In this document: piece after piece, positions 17,125 to 26,531 of the stretch
Layout: each line of letters starts with the position of its first letter
Position numbering within the stretch: the first letter of the stretch is position 1
Assembly (NCBI GenBank): GCA_934481345.1
Contig: CAKSPF010000015.1
Span: forward strand, 1-39,275
Direction: 5' to 3'
DNA from: an uncultured Clostridia bacterium
GTDB lineage: Bacteria; Bacillota; Clostridia; UMGS1810
Length of the DNA stretch: 39,275 nt
Notes under the pieces: generated by a model
Seen by the model: only the letters and a program-made list of their open reading frames with translations
What the model was told of the DNA's origin: nothing
Database searches by the model: none
Made by a program: the position numbers and the translations under genes

Positions 17125-18808
17125 CATAGCCTCCGTTCTGACTAACCTTTGCACCGGGTGAAAGTCTGAGCATCGCAAACGACATAGCCGGCATGCTGTA
17201 TGTTTTACACTCATTATTGCCTTTGTGATTTTTTGTTACAATTTCCACCTCTTTTTTATCGCGGAAATTCATGGAGTACTCGCCATTTGTTCCGTATATA
17301 ACGGTATCTTCCTTTAGATAATATCCATCATTTTCAATAGTTACTTCCAGCTCTTTCTCTTTGTCAAAGTTTGTTACAAAAAGGCATACATCTCCATTTT
17401 TTTGAAGAAGCGGTATTGCCGAAGACGTTGCCGCTTTTCCAAGTGTAAAGTCCTGATAATTATAGCCTATAACCTTTGCATCGCTTGAATTGTCATTAAA
17501 CAGTTTCATTACTTCAATAGGTGCAACTGCCTTTACTGTTTTATCCGTATCTACATAATATGCCCACCAAGGACCTCCATCTGTATAATATCCCTCCTCA
17601 CTCATGCCCGTTTTAGGATTAGCTGTTCGAGTACCGCCGCCACCGTTTAAAGCCTGAAAATCCGTTTCAACAAGCTGAGGATAATTTAGCATTCGTATAA
17701 GATAATCACCTATTGTAACAGCAGCAGATATTGAGGTATTCCTTTTCCAAGTTTCTGTGTCACTTCCTGCAAATGAAGTGTTATACTCAGTAAAAATAAT
17801 CTTGTGTCTTTCGGGATCACCGTATTTTTCAATATCACTGATTGTCTTTCTGAGTGTACTCTCACACACAGCCGCAACGTGATTTACTCCAAAATACTTG
17901 TGTATAATAATATAATCAATTATATCACCGCATTCAATCAGCAGTTTTCTTTGCCAATCAACACCGACGGATCCGGTGTCGTTTGAAGCAATAGTTACAG
18001 CTATAGGAGTTGTTTTATCCACAGTACGTATTGCCGGCACAAATTTCTTTATAGCTTCAATATATTCATCTATATTTGTCTTGTTAAGATCAACTTCGTT
18101 TCCGAGTTCCCACGCATACATATTAATTTTGTCGATGCCGTACGTTTCGCGCCTGATCTTTCCCCAGTTTTCCCCGCCGTTGTAATTCACAGAACCGTCA
18201 CTTGTCAGAAATTCAACAAGATCAATCTGATTTTCAAGGGTATCGGTATTCACATTTAGACACCATGTGTAGCTGGCATCTTTATTATAACCGTTTAATA
18301 TTTTAATGATATCCTGCGCGCTGACCTTGTATGAATTTGTCATACGCTTAAGAATTGTTGAACTGTTGTCAATTCTCATATCCGCACTACCTATGCCGTC
18401 CGAGTAACCAGCATATACGTTTTTATTGCTGTTGGTAAATCTATAATGCCACTTTTCTCCAAGCAGATACTTCCAATTGGCATAATTTGCACTTGTTCCT
18501 CCAATACGAAAATGATTCATCGGATAGCCCTGAATTGCCACAACAGCAGCCGGATTTGCTTCGTTGTAGTCAGTTGCCAGGAAATTAGTTCCTCTTGACC
18601 GAACACTCTCTCCACCAGCCATACCATGAAAACGAGCAAATTCATGGCTGTATCCATACATTTCCAAAGGAATCTCACTGCGAATAATTTCGGACGTATC
18701 AAATTTAACCGTACGCGTTACGGTTTGAAGAGCGCTGTCGGTATCGTCCGCAAGACACGGAGCTGATATGCACAGAGCAAGCACTAATGGTAATAGTCTG
18801 ATTTTCAA
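17111..18808 (-). CDS. Secreted GH51/GH79-like clan GH-A glycosidase (565 aa), TTG start
   Basis: Residues 1-20 are a signal peptide (LALCISAPCLA). The barrel begins with MYGYSHEFARF (50-60) and RIGGTSANYANW (101-112). The acid/base is E238 in YAWELGNEVDLN and the nucleophile E341 in IIFTEYNTS, an arrangement shared by GH51, GH30 and GH79 enzymes; arabinofuranosidase-like action is the nearest guess. A short beta-sandwich ends the protein. The start is TTG 18808 with GAGGAGGAG 6-7 bases ahead; no ATG nearby fits. It lies 19 bases after the 1079-residue paralogue and overlaps the next gene, so the three hydrolases are coupled. Confidence 0.8.
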   Translation of the reverse strand: MKIRLLPLVLALCISAPCLADDTDSALQTVTRTVKFDTSEIIRSEIPLEMYGYSHEFARFHGMAGGESVRSRGTNFLATDYNEANPAAVVAIQGYPMNHFRIGGTSANYANWKYLLGEKWHYRFTNSNKNVYAGYSDGIGSADMRIDNSSTILKRMTNSYKVSAQDIIKILNGYNKDASYTWCLNVNTDTLENQIDLVEFLTSDGSVNYNGGENWGKIRRETYGIDKINMYAWELGNEVDLNKTNIDEYIEAIKKFVPAIRTVDKTTPIAVTIASNDTGSVGVDWQRKLLIECGDIIDYIIIHKYFGVNHVAAVCESTLRKTISDIEKYGDPERHKIIFTEYNTSFAGSDTETWKRNTSISAAVTIGDYLIRMLNYPQLVETDFQALNGGGGTRTANPKTGMSEEGYYTDGGPWWAYYVDTDKTVKAVAPIEVMKLFNDNSSDAKVIGYNYQDFTLGKAATSSAIPLLQKNGDVCLFVTNFDKEKELEVTIENDGYYLKEDTVIYGTNGEYSMNFRDKKEVEIVTKNHKGNNECKTYSMPAMSFAMLRLSPGAKVSQNGGYDENK

Positions 18809-18827
18809 AGAATCTCCTCCTCGTTAA

Positions 18828-21800
18828 TTATTTTACTTCATTTGGTGTAAATACCGGCACGATTGATGTTAAATCTTTCCAATAAAACATTTTGTATTTA
18901 TTATTTGAACCATTGTATTTTTGCACAATTACGGTCTCAGCCGGTTTAAGGTTCATCCTCGGACCAATATTTACATCCGTAAGCATTGTGGATGAATACT
19001 CGCCAAGTATAGGAATAAATGAGATATTGTGAAGCATATATTTGTTATTTATTGTTGTAGTTACTTTCTTGCCATCGGAAGTTGAGGATATATCAAAAAG
19101 CTCGTTTTGTGATGTTTTTGATATGATTTTGCCTGTTATATCCTCAGCTTTATCTCCGCAGTTGACAGCAAATGTACAGTTATTTATATCCTCGGTAAAT
19201 CTGAAATTAAAGTTAAATGCTCCGTTTTTACTTGTCTGTTTCTGCGAAATATACTTTATATCTCCGGTTTTTTTATCTGTCACAAGCAGAGTAATATTAA
19301 CTGAATCGTAAGTTCCTATGACACGACCGGTAAGGTCAATATTCTGTTCGTTTTGATACCTTGCAGATACAATGTCAAACTGTGATGTGATTTTGGCGTC
19401 GGTCAGCTTGATTAATGTCACCGAATACGGCGGCAGCGATACGCTGTCACGATCTACTTTGTATTCCTCTGTGTATACCATATCGTTGGCATATTTAAGT
19501 TCGTATTCGCCCGATTCATTTTTGATATATGAGTATCCGTCATACGAAGTTATCTTATCCTCTGTATTTTTTCCGGTTATCGTTTGTTTTTTCTTTATAA
19601 CATAATCATCATATTCGATCGGAAGATTAAGCTCAACATTGAGGCGGTGATTGCGTGAATTGGATATAAAAAGGTTCAGAGAGCCGTCTTCGCCTCTTAC
19701 TGCCGAACAAGTATAACCATACTTGCCGTCTTTCCATTTGTCGTTTTCATGATCCCAGCCACTCTCACCGTTTCCGCTCTGCTGTTCGGCACCGAAACCG
19801 TCTATCTCGGACTGCAACACATCTCCCACTGCGTTTTGTGCATACATGTCCATCAGCTCCATTGTGGCTCCGGAACTTAAATTTCCTTCACTGTTCACAT
19901 AACCAATGCCCCACGCTCCGGGATATATAGAAAAGCTATGCAAATTTGCAGTTTCGACAATCGGTGTACTGAATATACGATTAAAAAACTGAGCTTCACA
20001 GAGTGCGCTTGCCAAACCTATTCCCTGATAGTAGTTTTCTCTGGTTGCGGGTCGGTTTGTTCCGTGTTCCGAATAAGCTATTTTTATATTTGTATTTTTT
20101 CCGTTTTTGATGTCCTTCGAAAGCATTTCAACCGCATAGGATATTGTTGAACCTCTGTCGGGATTGTACGAATGATAGGACAAATAATCAATATCCTTTG
20201 CTGTGTCAGAGTTAAGAATGTTTTCTGCCCATGTTATTTCGCCTTTTTGCTTTTTGGTTGTATAGTCAGTGTCAGCGGGCAAAGCAATTTTAATATCCGG
20301 AGAATACTTTTTTAATATACTGATTATCTGTTTTGCACGGGTTATATATTTGTCATATGTCCATTTTTCTTCCCATGTGCCTATATCCGAATAATTTAAA
20401 TCGGGCTCGTTGCCTATCTCCCACATGGAGATTCGTGCTTTATGTTCTATGCCGTTTTGCCGGCGGATATCTGACCAGTCTGTCCCATCGCCGTTTATAT
20501 CGCCGTCTCCTGTAAGAAACTCTATCAAATCAACTATATCTTCATCGGAATCATGCAGATTGATTACATATGATGCTTCCGCCTCCGGATTAAATTTTTC
20601 TATCATCTTAAGCCATTCCGGAAGTGCAAAGTATTCCCGGCGCTTGTAAGTCGCTGTGGAAGATGCTTGTCTTAAAATAGGCTTTCTGTCGGCGGCATTT
20701 CCGAGACCTTCTTTCCATTTAAAGGTATTTGCCGATGTACCCGCCATACGAGTGTATGAAAAGCTATGATTTGATATAAAATCGACAAAATCCGGATTTA
20801 TCACATCATTTCCCGCATCGTAGTACTTATCGGTAATAAATTTGAGATTGTCTATATATACCGTAGTATTCACACTCTTGTTTGCGCCGGAATGAGCCGA
20901 AAACATGTAACCGAAATCAGAACGCTCATCAAATGAAAACATGCTCGGAGTGATGCTTGAAATATAGCTTATATCCCGTGCAGTATTCTTCGAGCTCGGG
21001 ATTATTTCCTCGGATTTGGCACATACAACCGTATCACCGTCCTTGAGAGATACATCAATTATTTTCTTGTCGTCAAAGTCCAAAGTACATGTCACGGTGT
21101 ACCATTTGTCCGTTGCGTATTCTCCGATTTCCTCGGAGTTTACAGAGAATTTGCCGTTCTTGAATGAAGCAATATCAAGATAACCCATTTCTTGATATGT
21201 ATTGTATTCCTTGGCAAACTGCAATGCATTCACAGCTATGTACTTATTTGATTCGATATCCTTGATTCTTTCGATATTCCAGTCTTTGATTATGCCAAGA
21301 CGAAAATCAGCCTCGGAGCTATCTATATACACATCGGCTGAAAGGGTTGTCTTACGGTCGGCAAGAGCAAGACGGCTTTTACCAAAAAAAGAAGCAGTAC
21401 CACTATAAACTACATTGCGAGCAGGTGAAAGTTTTACTGCATGGTTGTCTCCGATATGCACTACAGTCTGATCTTCAATATCATATGTTCCAAGCTTCTT
21501 TGCAAGTTCGTAATATAGACCAAATCCAAAATATCCGTCTATTCCACCTGTCACAAGGTTATCGCTGTCAGCATATTTAAATTTGTTGTCCTCCATAGCG
21601 TCCACAACACCTGACGGGCGATTTAACGATCCATCAGGATTATATTGATTGGCATACAATTCTTTGCCGTCTTTTACGGCATAGCGGGTGTAGCTCACAT
21701 TGCCTCCCCAAGTATCGGCATTGGATATATATTTAAACGTATTTGTCGCACCCGGACTGTAGTATGCATCGTTTTGCTGTACCGCCGTGGTGTAATACTC

Positions 21801-22067
21801 TTTATTTTCAAAGTCATTTTCAAAATTTTCTGTTTTGGAATAATTCTTGTCAAGCAATAATAACTGGCGAATATCTACGGTTCGCCATTCCTGGTTGTAG
21901 CCGAATAATTTATCAGTAGTGATATTTATTATATTGCTGCCAACATTCATTGTGACATTATATTCACGGTAATCCTCCTGCGCATGTGCAGAAAAGGTAT
22001 TCACTGACAATATCAGTGCTGTAAGTGTAATTAACAATACAATTCTTATGTGGTGATTTTTTTTCAT
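18828..22067 (-). CDS. Secreted GH51-like hydrolase split by a large beta-sandwich module (1079 aa)
   Basis: A signal peptide occupies residues 1-29. The glycosidase opens with LFGYNQEWRTVD (54-65). A module of about 330 residues follows (about 85-415), and only then does the barrel resume with YTRMAGTSANTFKW (438-451). The acid/base is E554 in MWEIGNEPDLNYSD and the nucleophile E667 in IKIAYSEHGT. In the 565-residue paralogue the same two barrel segments are only about 40 residues apart. The inserted piece matches the two secreted proteins encoded next door (GGIDGYFGF, FGKSRLAL). Ig-like strands and a YWKDLTSIVP tail end the protein. Start: ATG behind TGCGGAGGG. Confidence 0.8.
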   Translation of the reverse strand: MKKNHHIRIVLLITLTALILSVNTFSAHAQEDYREYNVTMNVGSNIINITTDKLFGYNQEWRTVDIRQLLLLDKNYSKTENFENDFENKEYYTTAVQQNDAYYSPGATNTFKYISNADTWGGNVSYTRYAVKDGKELYANQYNPDGSLNRPSGVVDAMEDNKFKYADSDNLVTGGIDGYFGFGLYYELAKKLGTYDIEDQTVVHIGDNHAVKLSPARNVVYSGTASFFGKSRLALADRKTTLSADVYIDSSEADFRLGIIKDWNIERIKDIESNKYIAVNALQFAKEYNTYQEMGYLDIASFKNGKFSVNSEEIGEYATDKWYTVTCTLDFDDKKIIDVSLKDGDTVVCAKSEEIIPSSKNTARDISYISSITPSMFSFDERSDFGYMFSAHSGANKSVNTTVYIDNLKFITDKYYDAGNDVINPDFVDFISNHSFSYTRMAGTSANTFKWKEGLGNAADRKPILRQASSTATYKRREYFALPEWLKMIEKFNPEAEASYVINLHDSDEDIVDLIEFLTGDGDINGDGTDWSDIRRQNGIEHKARISMWEIGNEPDLNYSDIGTWEEKWTYDKYITRAKQIISILKKYSPDIKIALPADTDYTTKKQKGEITWAENILNSDTAKDIDYLSYHSYNPDRGSTISYAVEMLSKDIKNGKNTNIKIAYSEHGTNRPATRENYYQGIGLASALCEAQFFNRIFSTPIVETANLHSFSIYPGAWGIGYVNSEGNLSSGATMELMDMYAQNAVGDVLQSEIDGFGAEQQSGNGESGWDHENDKWKDGKYGYTCSAVRGEDGSLNLFISNSRNHRLNVELNLPIEYDDYVIKKKQTITGKNTEDKITSYDGYSYIKNESGEYELKYANDMVYTEEYKVDRDSVSLPPYSVTLIKLTDAKITSQFDIVSARYQNEQNIDLTGRVIGTYDSVNITLLVTDKKTGDIKYISQKQTSKNGAFNFNFRFTEDINNCTFAVNCGDKAEDITGKIISKTSQNELFDISSTSDGKKVTTTINNKYMLHNISFIPILGEYSSTMLTDVNIGPRMNLKPAETVIVQKYNGSNNKYKMFYWKDLTSIVPVFTPNEVK

Positions 22068-22070
22068 ATT

Positions 22071-22122
22071 GCCCTCCGCAATAATGTTTCAATGCCACCC
22101 TCCGCAGGTTTTGCGGAGGGTG
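22071..22122 (-). promoter_or_regulatory. Hairpin whose arm can also pair with the Shine-Dalgarno of the 1079-aa gene
   Basis: In the minus-strand transcript CACCCTCCGCA pairs with TGCGGAGGGTG (22122-22096, 11 bp, 5-nt loop). About 15 bases on, the ribosome binding site is TGCGGAGGGC (22080-22071), nearly the same as the 3' arm. The 5' arm could therefore pair with either. There is no U-tract. This suggests a translation-control or mRNA-processing element; the function is inferred. Confidence 0.5.
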
Positions 22123-22185
22123 AAGCATGCTGCACGTTCATTTACTGTGTGCATTCAAAAATGAATAATTATAACTTTTATATGC

Positions 22186-23790
22186 CTATCTTACTGCGTA
22201 TGCGTCTGCAAGCGGCGTCATGGAAGAATAATCATTCCAATAGTAGAGCTTAACTTTTGCGTTAGCATCTACTGCATTATCAAAAGTAATTGTCTTTGTT
22301 TCATATTCGGTTGCAAGAGCCGATACATCTGCCGGCTTAACTGCGAGCAGTTCGTTAGTGACAGCATCATATGCCGCAGCAATAAGCTTGCCGGATGTAC
22401 CTTTGCCTCCGGTTAATGTCGCAGATACCGTTTTATTGTCAGCGCCTATTGAACCCGATAACGAGGTTGTTACATCCTCAAAAAGGAAGTTGTCGATAAT
22501 AACGCCAAAATCTGTGTTATTAAAAGAGTTTACTATTGAAAACACACCGTAATTGTTTTCATCTGCCTTATCAGCTGTAAATGATGCCTTTCGGTTTTTT
22601 CCGGAACTATTGAAAACATTCGTTGATCCTTGTCCGGAAATATTATGAACAGTATAGTCAGTATCCGATACCGGTAGAAGCCCTTCTTTACTTCCGATAA
22701 TCTTTCCGTTTGAATTGCTTATAACAGCTGTTACAGTTGGTGCACTTGGATTTGTCTCATAATCGATATAAGCGTCAATAGTGTATGAAGTTTTAGAATC
22801 GAAGTTCAGATTTTCACTAAGGGTAATTTTGTTATCCTCATTAACTAATCCTACATATATACTGTTGTTTGTAACAGTAACTACATCAGTTGCTCCTCCG
22901 TCAACTTTTTTGTTTGGATCATTATCAACAAAAATAGTCCTTAGAGCCACCGGATCAGTCGCATATATCTGACGTTCTTTTATTGTATCTTTTATCTTTC
23001 CCCAATTCTTGGTAAGTGTTAATGTAAAGTATTTGTTTGTATTCATTGGCGCGATAGGTGTAAATTCCACTGAAATATGTGTTTTTTTACCATACAAATC
23101 CATATTCTCACGTCCGAACATAGCATAACCATTACACGGAATTGTCACCGAATTCTTTCCCTTTACATACATGAAAAGTTTATTGCTGTCATATTTATTG
23201 TTATATATATTTTGTTGAATCATCATAGATGAAACGCCTTGCTTTCCTCTCTGGTATTGATACATCCACGATTGCTCACCTATACTCGGTGTTATGCCAA
23301 CATATCCGTCTATGCCGCCAAAGTGAATCTTATCCGTATTAAAGCCTAATGTTTTCATTTGTTCTTTAGTTAATCGAAGGTAACTGGTACTGGAATTTGG
23401 AAATTTTACATTAAGATCATTAAGTTTAATTGGAGCACCGTTTATGGTTGTCGTGCCATCTTCGTTGAGTGTGTATTGATTCTGATACATGTCACCTTCA
23501 AACAGATACAGTGTATCGGCTACAAGGTACTTAGAAGCAGTAGCTCCGTTATTTATGTATTCCCATTCATCATTACTACCTTGTTGCGCATTATACTTCC
23601 ACTTGCCGTATGTTATATTTTCATCAGAGTCTTTGAACTGTTCGTCGTCAAAATCCTGATAAAAATACCTTGATGTCGGCTCTCCCGATGTATCGGCAGA
23701 AGCTGTAATACATGCACAAGCCATAGATGAAAATGCCACTGCTGCGGTTGTAACAGCTGCAGTGAGTTTTTTTGCGCTTAATTTCATCAT
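22186..23790 (-). CDS. Secreted beta-sandwich (LamG/CBM-like) protein (534 aa)
   Basis: The protein has a signal peptide (about 1-33, ending ITASA). Its main region (about 40-430) is beta-rich and carries YFYQDFDDEQF, HFGGIDGYVGIT, FGRENMDLYGKKTHISVEF and VIIDNFLFED. The same motifs occur in the same order in the 602-residue neighbour and inside the 1079-residue hydrolase. The tail (about 440-534) is an Ig-like module ending VKLYYWNDYSSMTPLADA. No catalytic motif is visible, so a glycan-binding surface role is likely, perhaps passing oligosaccharides to the ABC transporter. Start: ATG 23790 with GGAGAG. The family is not recognised by name. Confidence 0.75.
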   Translation of the reverse strand: MMKLSAKKLTAAVTTAAVAFSSMACACITASADTSGEPTSRYFYQDFDDEQFKDSDENITYGKWKYNAQQGSNDEWEYINNGATASKYLVADTLYLFEGDMYQNQYTLNEDGTTTINGAPIKLNDLNVKFPNSSTSYLRLTKEQMKTLGFNTDKIHFGGIDGYVGITPSIGEQSWMYQYQRGKQGVSSMMIQQNIYNNKYDSNKLFMYVKGKNSVTIPCNGYAMFGRENMDLYGKKTHISVEFTPIAPMNTNKYFTLTLTKNWGKIKDTIKERQIYATDPVALRTIFVDNDPNKKVDGGATDVVTVTNNSIYVGLVNEDNKITLSENLNFDSKTSYTIDAYIDYETNPSAPTVTAVISNSNGKIIGSKEGLLPVSDTDYTVHNISGQGSTNVFNSSGKNRKASFTADKADENNYGVFSIVNSFNNTDFGVIIDNFLFEDVTTSLSGSIGADNKTVSATLTGGKGTSGKLIAAAYDAVTNELLAVKPADVSALATEYETKTITFDNAVDANAKVKLYYWNDYSSMTPLADAYAVR

Positions 23791-23831
23791 TATAAATCTC
23801 TCCTTATAAAATAATTATTAAAGGCATTTGC

Positions 23832-25640
23832 CTATTTGCATATGATTTTGTCGCACAAAGCGTTTAATCCATCGAATGAATCAAAATAATATGTTTCCAC
23901 CTGTGCTCCGCTTGGCACAGCGATATCTTTTACTGTAACATCCGCATTTGCTCCGGACGCAACACTTGCTGCAGTGTAATACAGTTTGTCCGCACACACT
24001 GCGCCGTCCTTCTTTACAACGGCAACAACTATCAGATTCATTGACGAATCAGAGCCGTTTGAAATATTTGCCGTAACGTTGTATGTATCACCGCTTATAT
24101 GGCTGAGAGCAGCCTTTATATCCAAAACATCCTTTGTGCGGACGGTGATAACTCTTTCAGTACCAAGGTTTCCGGCTACGCTTTCAAGCGACTGCGGAAT
24201 GTGCACATAATAGTTTGTTGACGGTGCAAGATTCCTCTTAAAGTCAATGTTTAAAACTTTGCCGTCTATTGATTTACCACAATCAACTGTTTCTCCCTGA
24301 GAATCAAGAACCGTTATATCTCCCGTGATTTCCGGATTGAGTATATCATAATTGAACTCCAAGCTCACCGTACATGGATCACGAAACGGAATCGGATTTG
24401 AAATATATTCATCGGCCTGCGTAGATATATCAACATCGGGAAGCACGGCAGCGTCCAGTCCGAAATTATCTACAGACGCTCTGGTAATCTGACCTTGCTT
24501 TGATGATATAGCAGTTGCATTTGTAAGCATAATTGAATATGCAGCACTTGCATCAAAATTCCTGAAAAAAGTATTCTTTGTCGGTCCGCGGTCTGTGCTT
24601 CCGACTGCTCCGTTATGGAATGTGTCGCTGTTTAACGTAGTGGTAGTGGTATCTGTCAAAATAATTCTGTTTGACAGCTCACCCATAACATTTCCGTTTT
24701 CGTCATACACGGTGAGTAACTGTCGCGGATTATTCACGTCTGTTAGATTTATGCAGTACTCAAGGTCATAATTCTTGCCGACTTCATAATCACACACAAC
24801 ATTATCATCGTTTAACTCCGAAATATTTGCTCCGACATCACCCAGATAGATTTTACCGTTAAGAAATGTAACACAATCATACCATGCCATTCCTTTGTTA
24901 ACAATAAACTGAGTATTATAATTCATATAATCATACAAACCAATAAAAGCCATATTTGTCAGTGCACTGTTTTTTACAATGCTTATTCTGAAAGCGTCAG
25001 CATTGGTGTCATCTTCTATATTTACATTTAGACTTAGTTTGCTGACTCTTCCTGCGAGTTCCACATTTTCCTTTCCGAAAATTGAGAAATTGGAATATGT
25101 TGCGTTTCGCATCTCAAACGGTGCAAGTACAAGGCGATTATTGCCGTCATCCGACTTAACAACTGTCAAATCATCGGCATACTCAATGCCATTTCTGTTA
25201 TCAGCACCATAAAACACAGGGTAATACCTTTGTGAATTAAAGCCCACATAGCCATCCAAACCGCCATTAGAAAACTTATTGTTATCTATATATTTAAACA
25301 TGTAAGCGACCGCTGCAGTATTAAAGTATCCCTCCGGTCGAAATGCACCGTCGGTTTCTTGATTAGATAAGTCTTCCTTATATGGATTTTCGTTTCCAAT
25401 GCTCAGGGCTTTGTTTGTAACTGCGGCATTTCCGCTATACTCTTTCATAAAATAAAGATATTTGCTTGACGAATTGGATTCATATGCAGCAACAAATTCT
25501 TTTTCGCCGCTGTACTGTTCAAAATCGTTGTAAAAGTTTGCTCCGGTATCCTCATTGGCAAGCACACTGTCAATCGGCAGTGCTGTCGATATTAACGCCG
25601 CTGACAAAATCGAACAAAGAATTTTGCTTTTAAAATTCAT
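23832..25640 (-). CDS. Secreted beta-sandwich protein with Ig-like and tail modules (602 aa)
   Basis: The signal peptide spans about 1-29 (ending SVLA). Residues about 36-400 repeat the module of the 534-residue neighbour: NFYNDFEQYSG, SNGGLDGYVGFNSQ, FGKENVELAGRVSKLSLNV and ASVDNFGLD. Residues about 410-505 resemble a bacterial Ig-like (SbsA/Big_5-type) domain, with LNIDFKRNLAPSTNYYVHI. The last 95 residues match the tail of the 534- and 1079-residue proteins (VETYYFDSFDGLNALCD). No SLH, sortase or catalytic motif is present. The gene directly follows the permease with 24 bases between. A surface or exoplasmic glycan-binding role is inferred. Confidence 0.75.
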   Translation of the reverse strand: MNFKSKILCSILSAALISTALPIDSVLANEDTGANFYNDFEQYSGEKEFVAAYESNSSSKYLYFMKEYSGNAAVTNKALSIGNENPYKEDLSNQETDGAFRPEGYFNTAAVAYMFKYIDNNKFSNGGLDGYVGFNSQRYYPVFYGADNRNGIEYADDLTVVKSDDGNNRLVLAPFEMRNATYSNFSIFGKENVELAGRVSKLSLNVNIEDDTNADAFRISIVKNSALTNMAFIGLYDYMNYNTQFIVNKGMAWYDCVTFLNGKIYLGDVGANISELNDDNVVCDYEVGKNYDLEYCINLTDVNNPRQLLTVYDENGNVMGELSNRIILTDTTTTTLNSDTFHNGAVGSTDRGPTKNTFFRNFDASAAYSIMLTNATAISSKQGQITRASVDNFGLDAAVLPDVDISTQADEYISNPIPFRDPCTVSLEFNYDILNPEITGDITVLDSQGETVDCGKSIDGKVLNIDFKRNLAPSTNYYVHIPQSLESVAGNLGTERVITVRTKDVLDIKAALSHISGDTYNVTANISNGSDSSMNLIVVAVVKKDGAVCADKLYYTAASVASGANADVTVKDIAVPSGAQVETYYFDSFDGLNALCDKIICK

Positions 25641-25664
25641 ATTTTTTCCTCCTTTCTAAGTAAA

Positions 25665-26516
25665 TTATCCTTTCACTGCTCCGGCTGCAAGCCCGTCTAC
25701 AAAGTATTTATTGCAGAATGCATACACTACAAGCACCGGAAGCAGTGCTACAGTTGATCCTGCAAGCATCAAATTCCAGTTTGAAGCAGCTTCGCCGGAA
25801 TTTTTAAGTGCTGTTATACCTACGATAAGTGTACGCTGTTCCGGACGCGCAAGCGTAAAGAGCGTAGGCATGAGGTACTCATTCCAAGAACCCTGAAATG
25901 CCAGAATAGTCATTGTCGCAATAAGCGGCGTAAGAAGCGGAGCAATAACCCTGAAAAATATTCCTATGAAACTGCAACCGTCGAGCTCAGCAGATTCATC
26001 AATTGCATAAGGAATAGTCTTTATGTAGCTGCGAACAAGATAGATATTTACTATACCTATAGAAAAGAATTTCACAACCACAAGTCCGTACAGCGAATCG
26101 GAAAGATGCACAAGATTGAGAACCTTAAATGTGGCATATATTGTGATACCGCCTACATTTATAAACATAAGCGCCGAAAAAGCAGCAAATAGTATCTTGC
26201 TTCCGGGAAAATCTCCGCCACGGGCAAACACGTATCCGGTCAAGGTAGAAGTGGTAAGCGTTATTAAAACAACCGCCACCGTGTAGCACAAGCTGTTAAA
26301 AAACATATGCGGAATATTAAAGCTATCGTTTGATATTGCAGCCTTGTAATTATCCAAAGTCGGCTGAGCCGGAAAAAGTCTTTCAGGATGCGCCATGATT
26401 TCAGAATTGCTCTTGAATGATGCAGCTACCGTATATACAACCGGCAAAAGTGTGATAAACAAAATAATTGTCAAAAAGAGGTATATTAAAATCTTTGTGC
26501 TTAATTTTCGTTTCAT
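25665..26516 (-). CDS. Sugar ABC transporter permease, MalG/CUT1 type
   Basis: A 283-residue inner-membrane permease with six hydrophobic segments. The EAA loop that docks the ATPase reads SAELDGCSFIGIFFRVIAPL (about 175-194), and FQGSWNEYLMPTLF is a MalG-type sequence. It forms the channel with the partner permease to import oligosaccharides caught by the lipoprotein. No ATPase gene is in the operon, so a shared MsmX/MsmK-like ATPase encoded elsewhere is expected, as is common in Bacillota. Start ATG follows GGGGGAT. It lies 15 bases after the partner gene. Confidence 0.93.
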   Translation of the reverse strand: MKRKLSTKILIYLFLTIILFITLLPVVYTVAASFKSNSEIMAHPERLFPAQPTLDNYKAAISNDSFNIPHMFFNSLCYTVAVVLITLTTSTLTGYVFARGGDFPGSKILFAAFSALMFINVGGITIYATFKVLNLVHLSDSLYGLVVVKFFSIGIVNIYLVRSYIKTIPYAIDESAELDGCSFIGIFFRVIAPLLTPLIATMTILAFQGSWNEYLMPTLFTLARPEQRTLIVGITALKNSGEAASNWNLMLAGSTVALLPVLVVYAFCNKYFVDGLAAGAVKG

Positions 26517-26531
26517 TGCGTCATATCCCCC

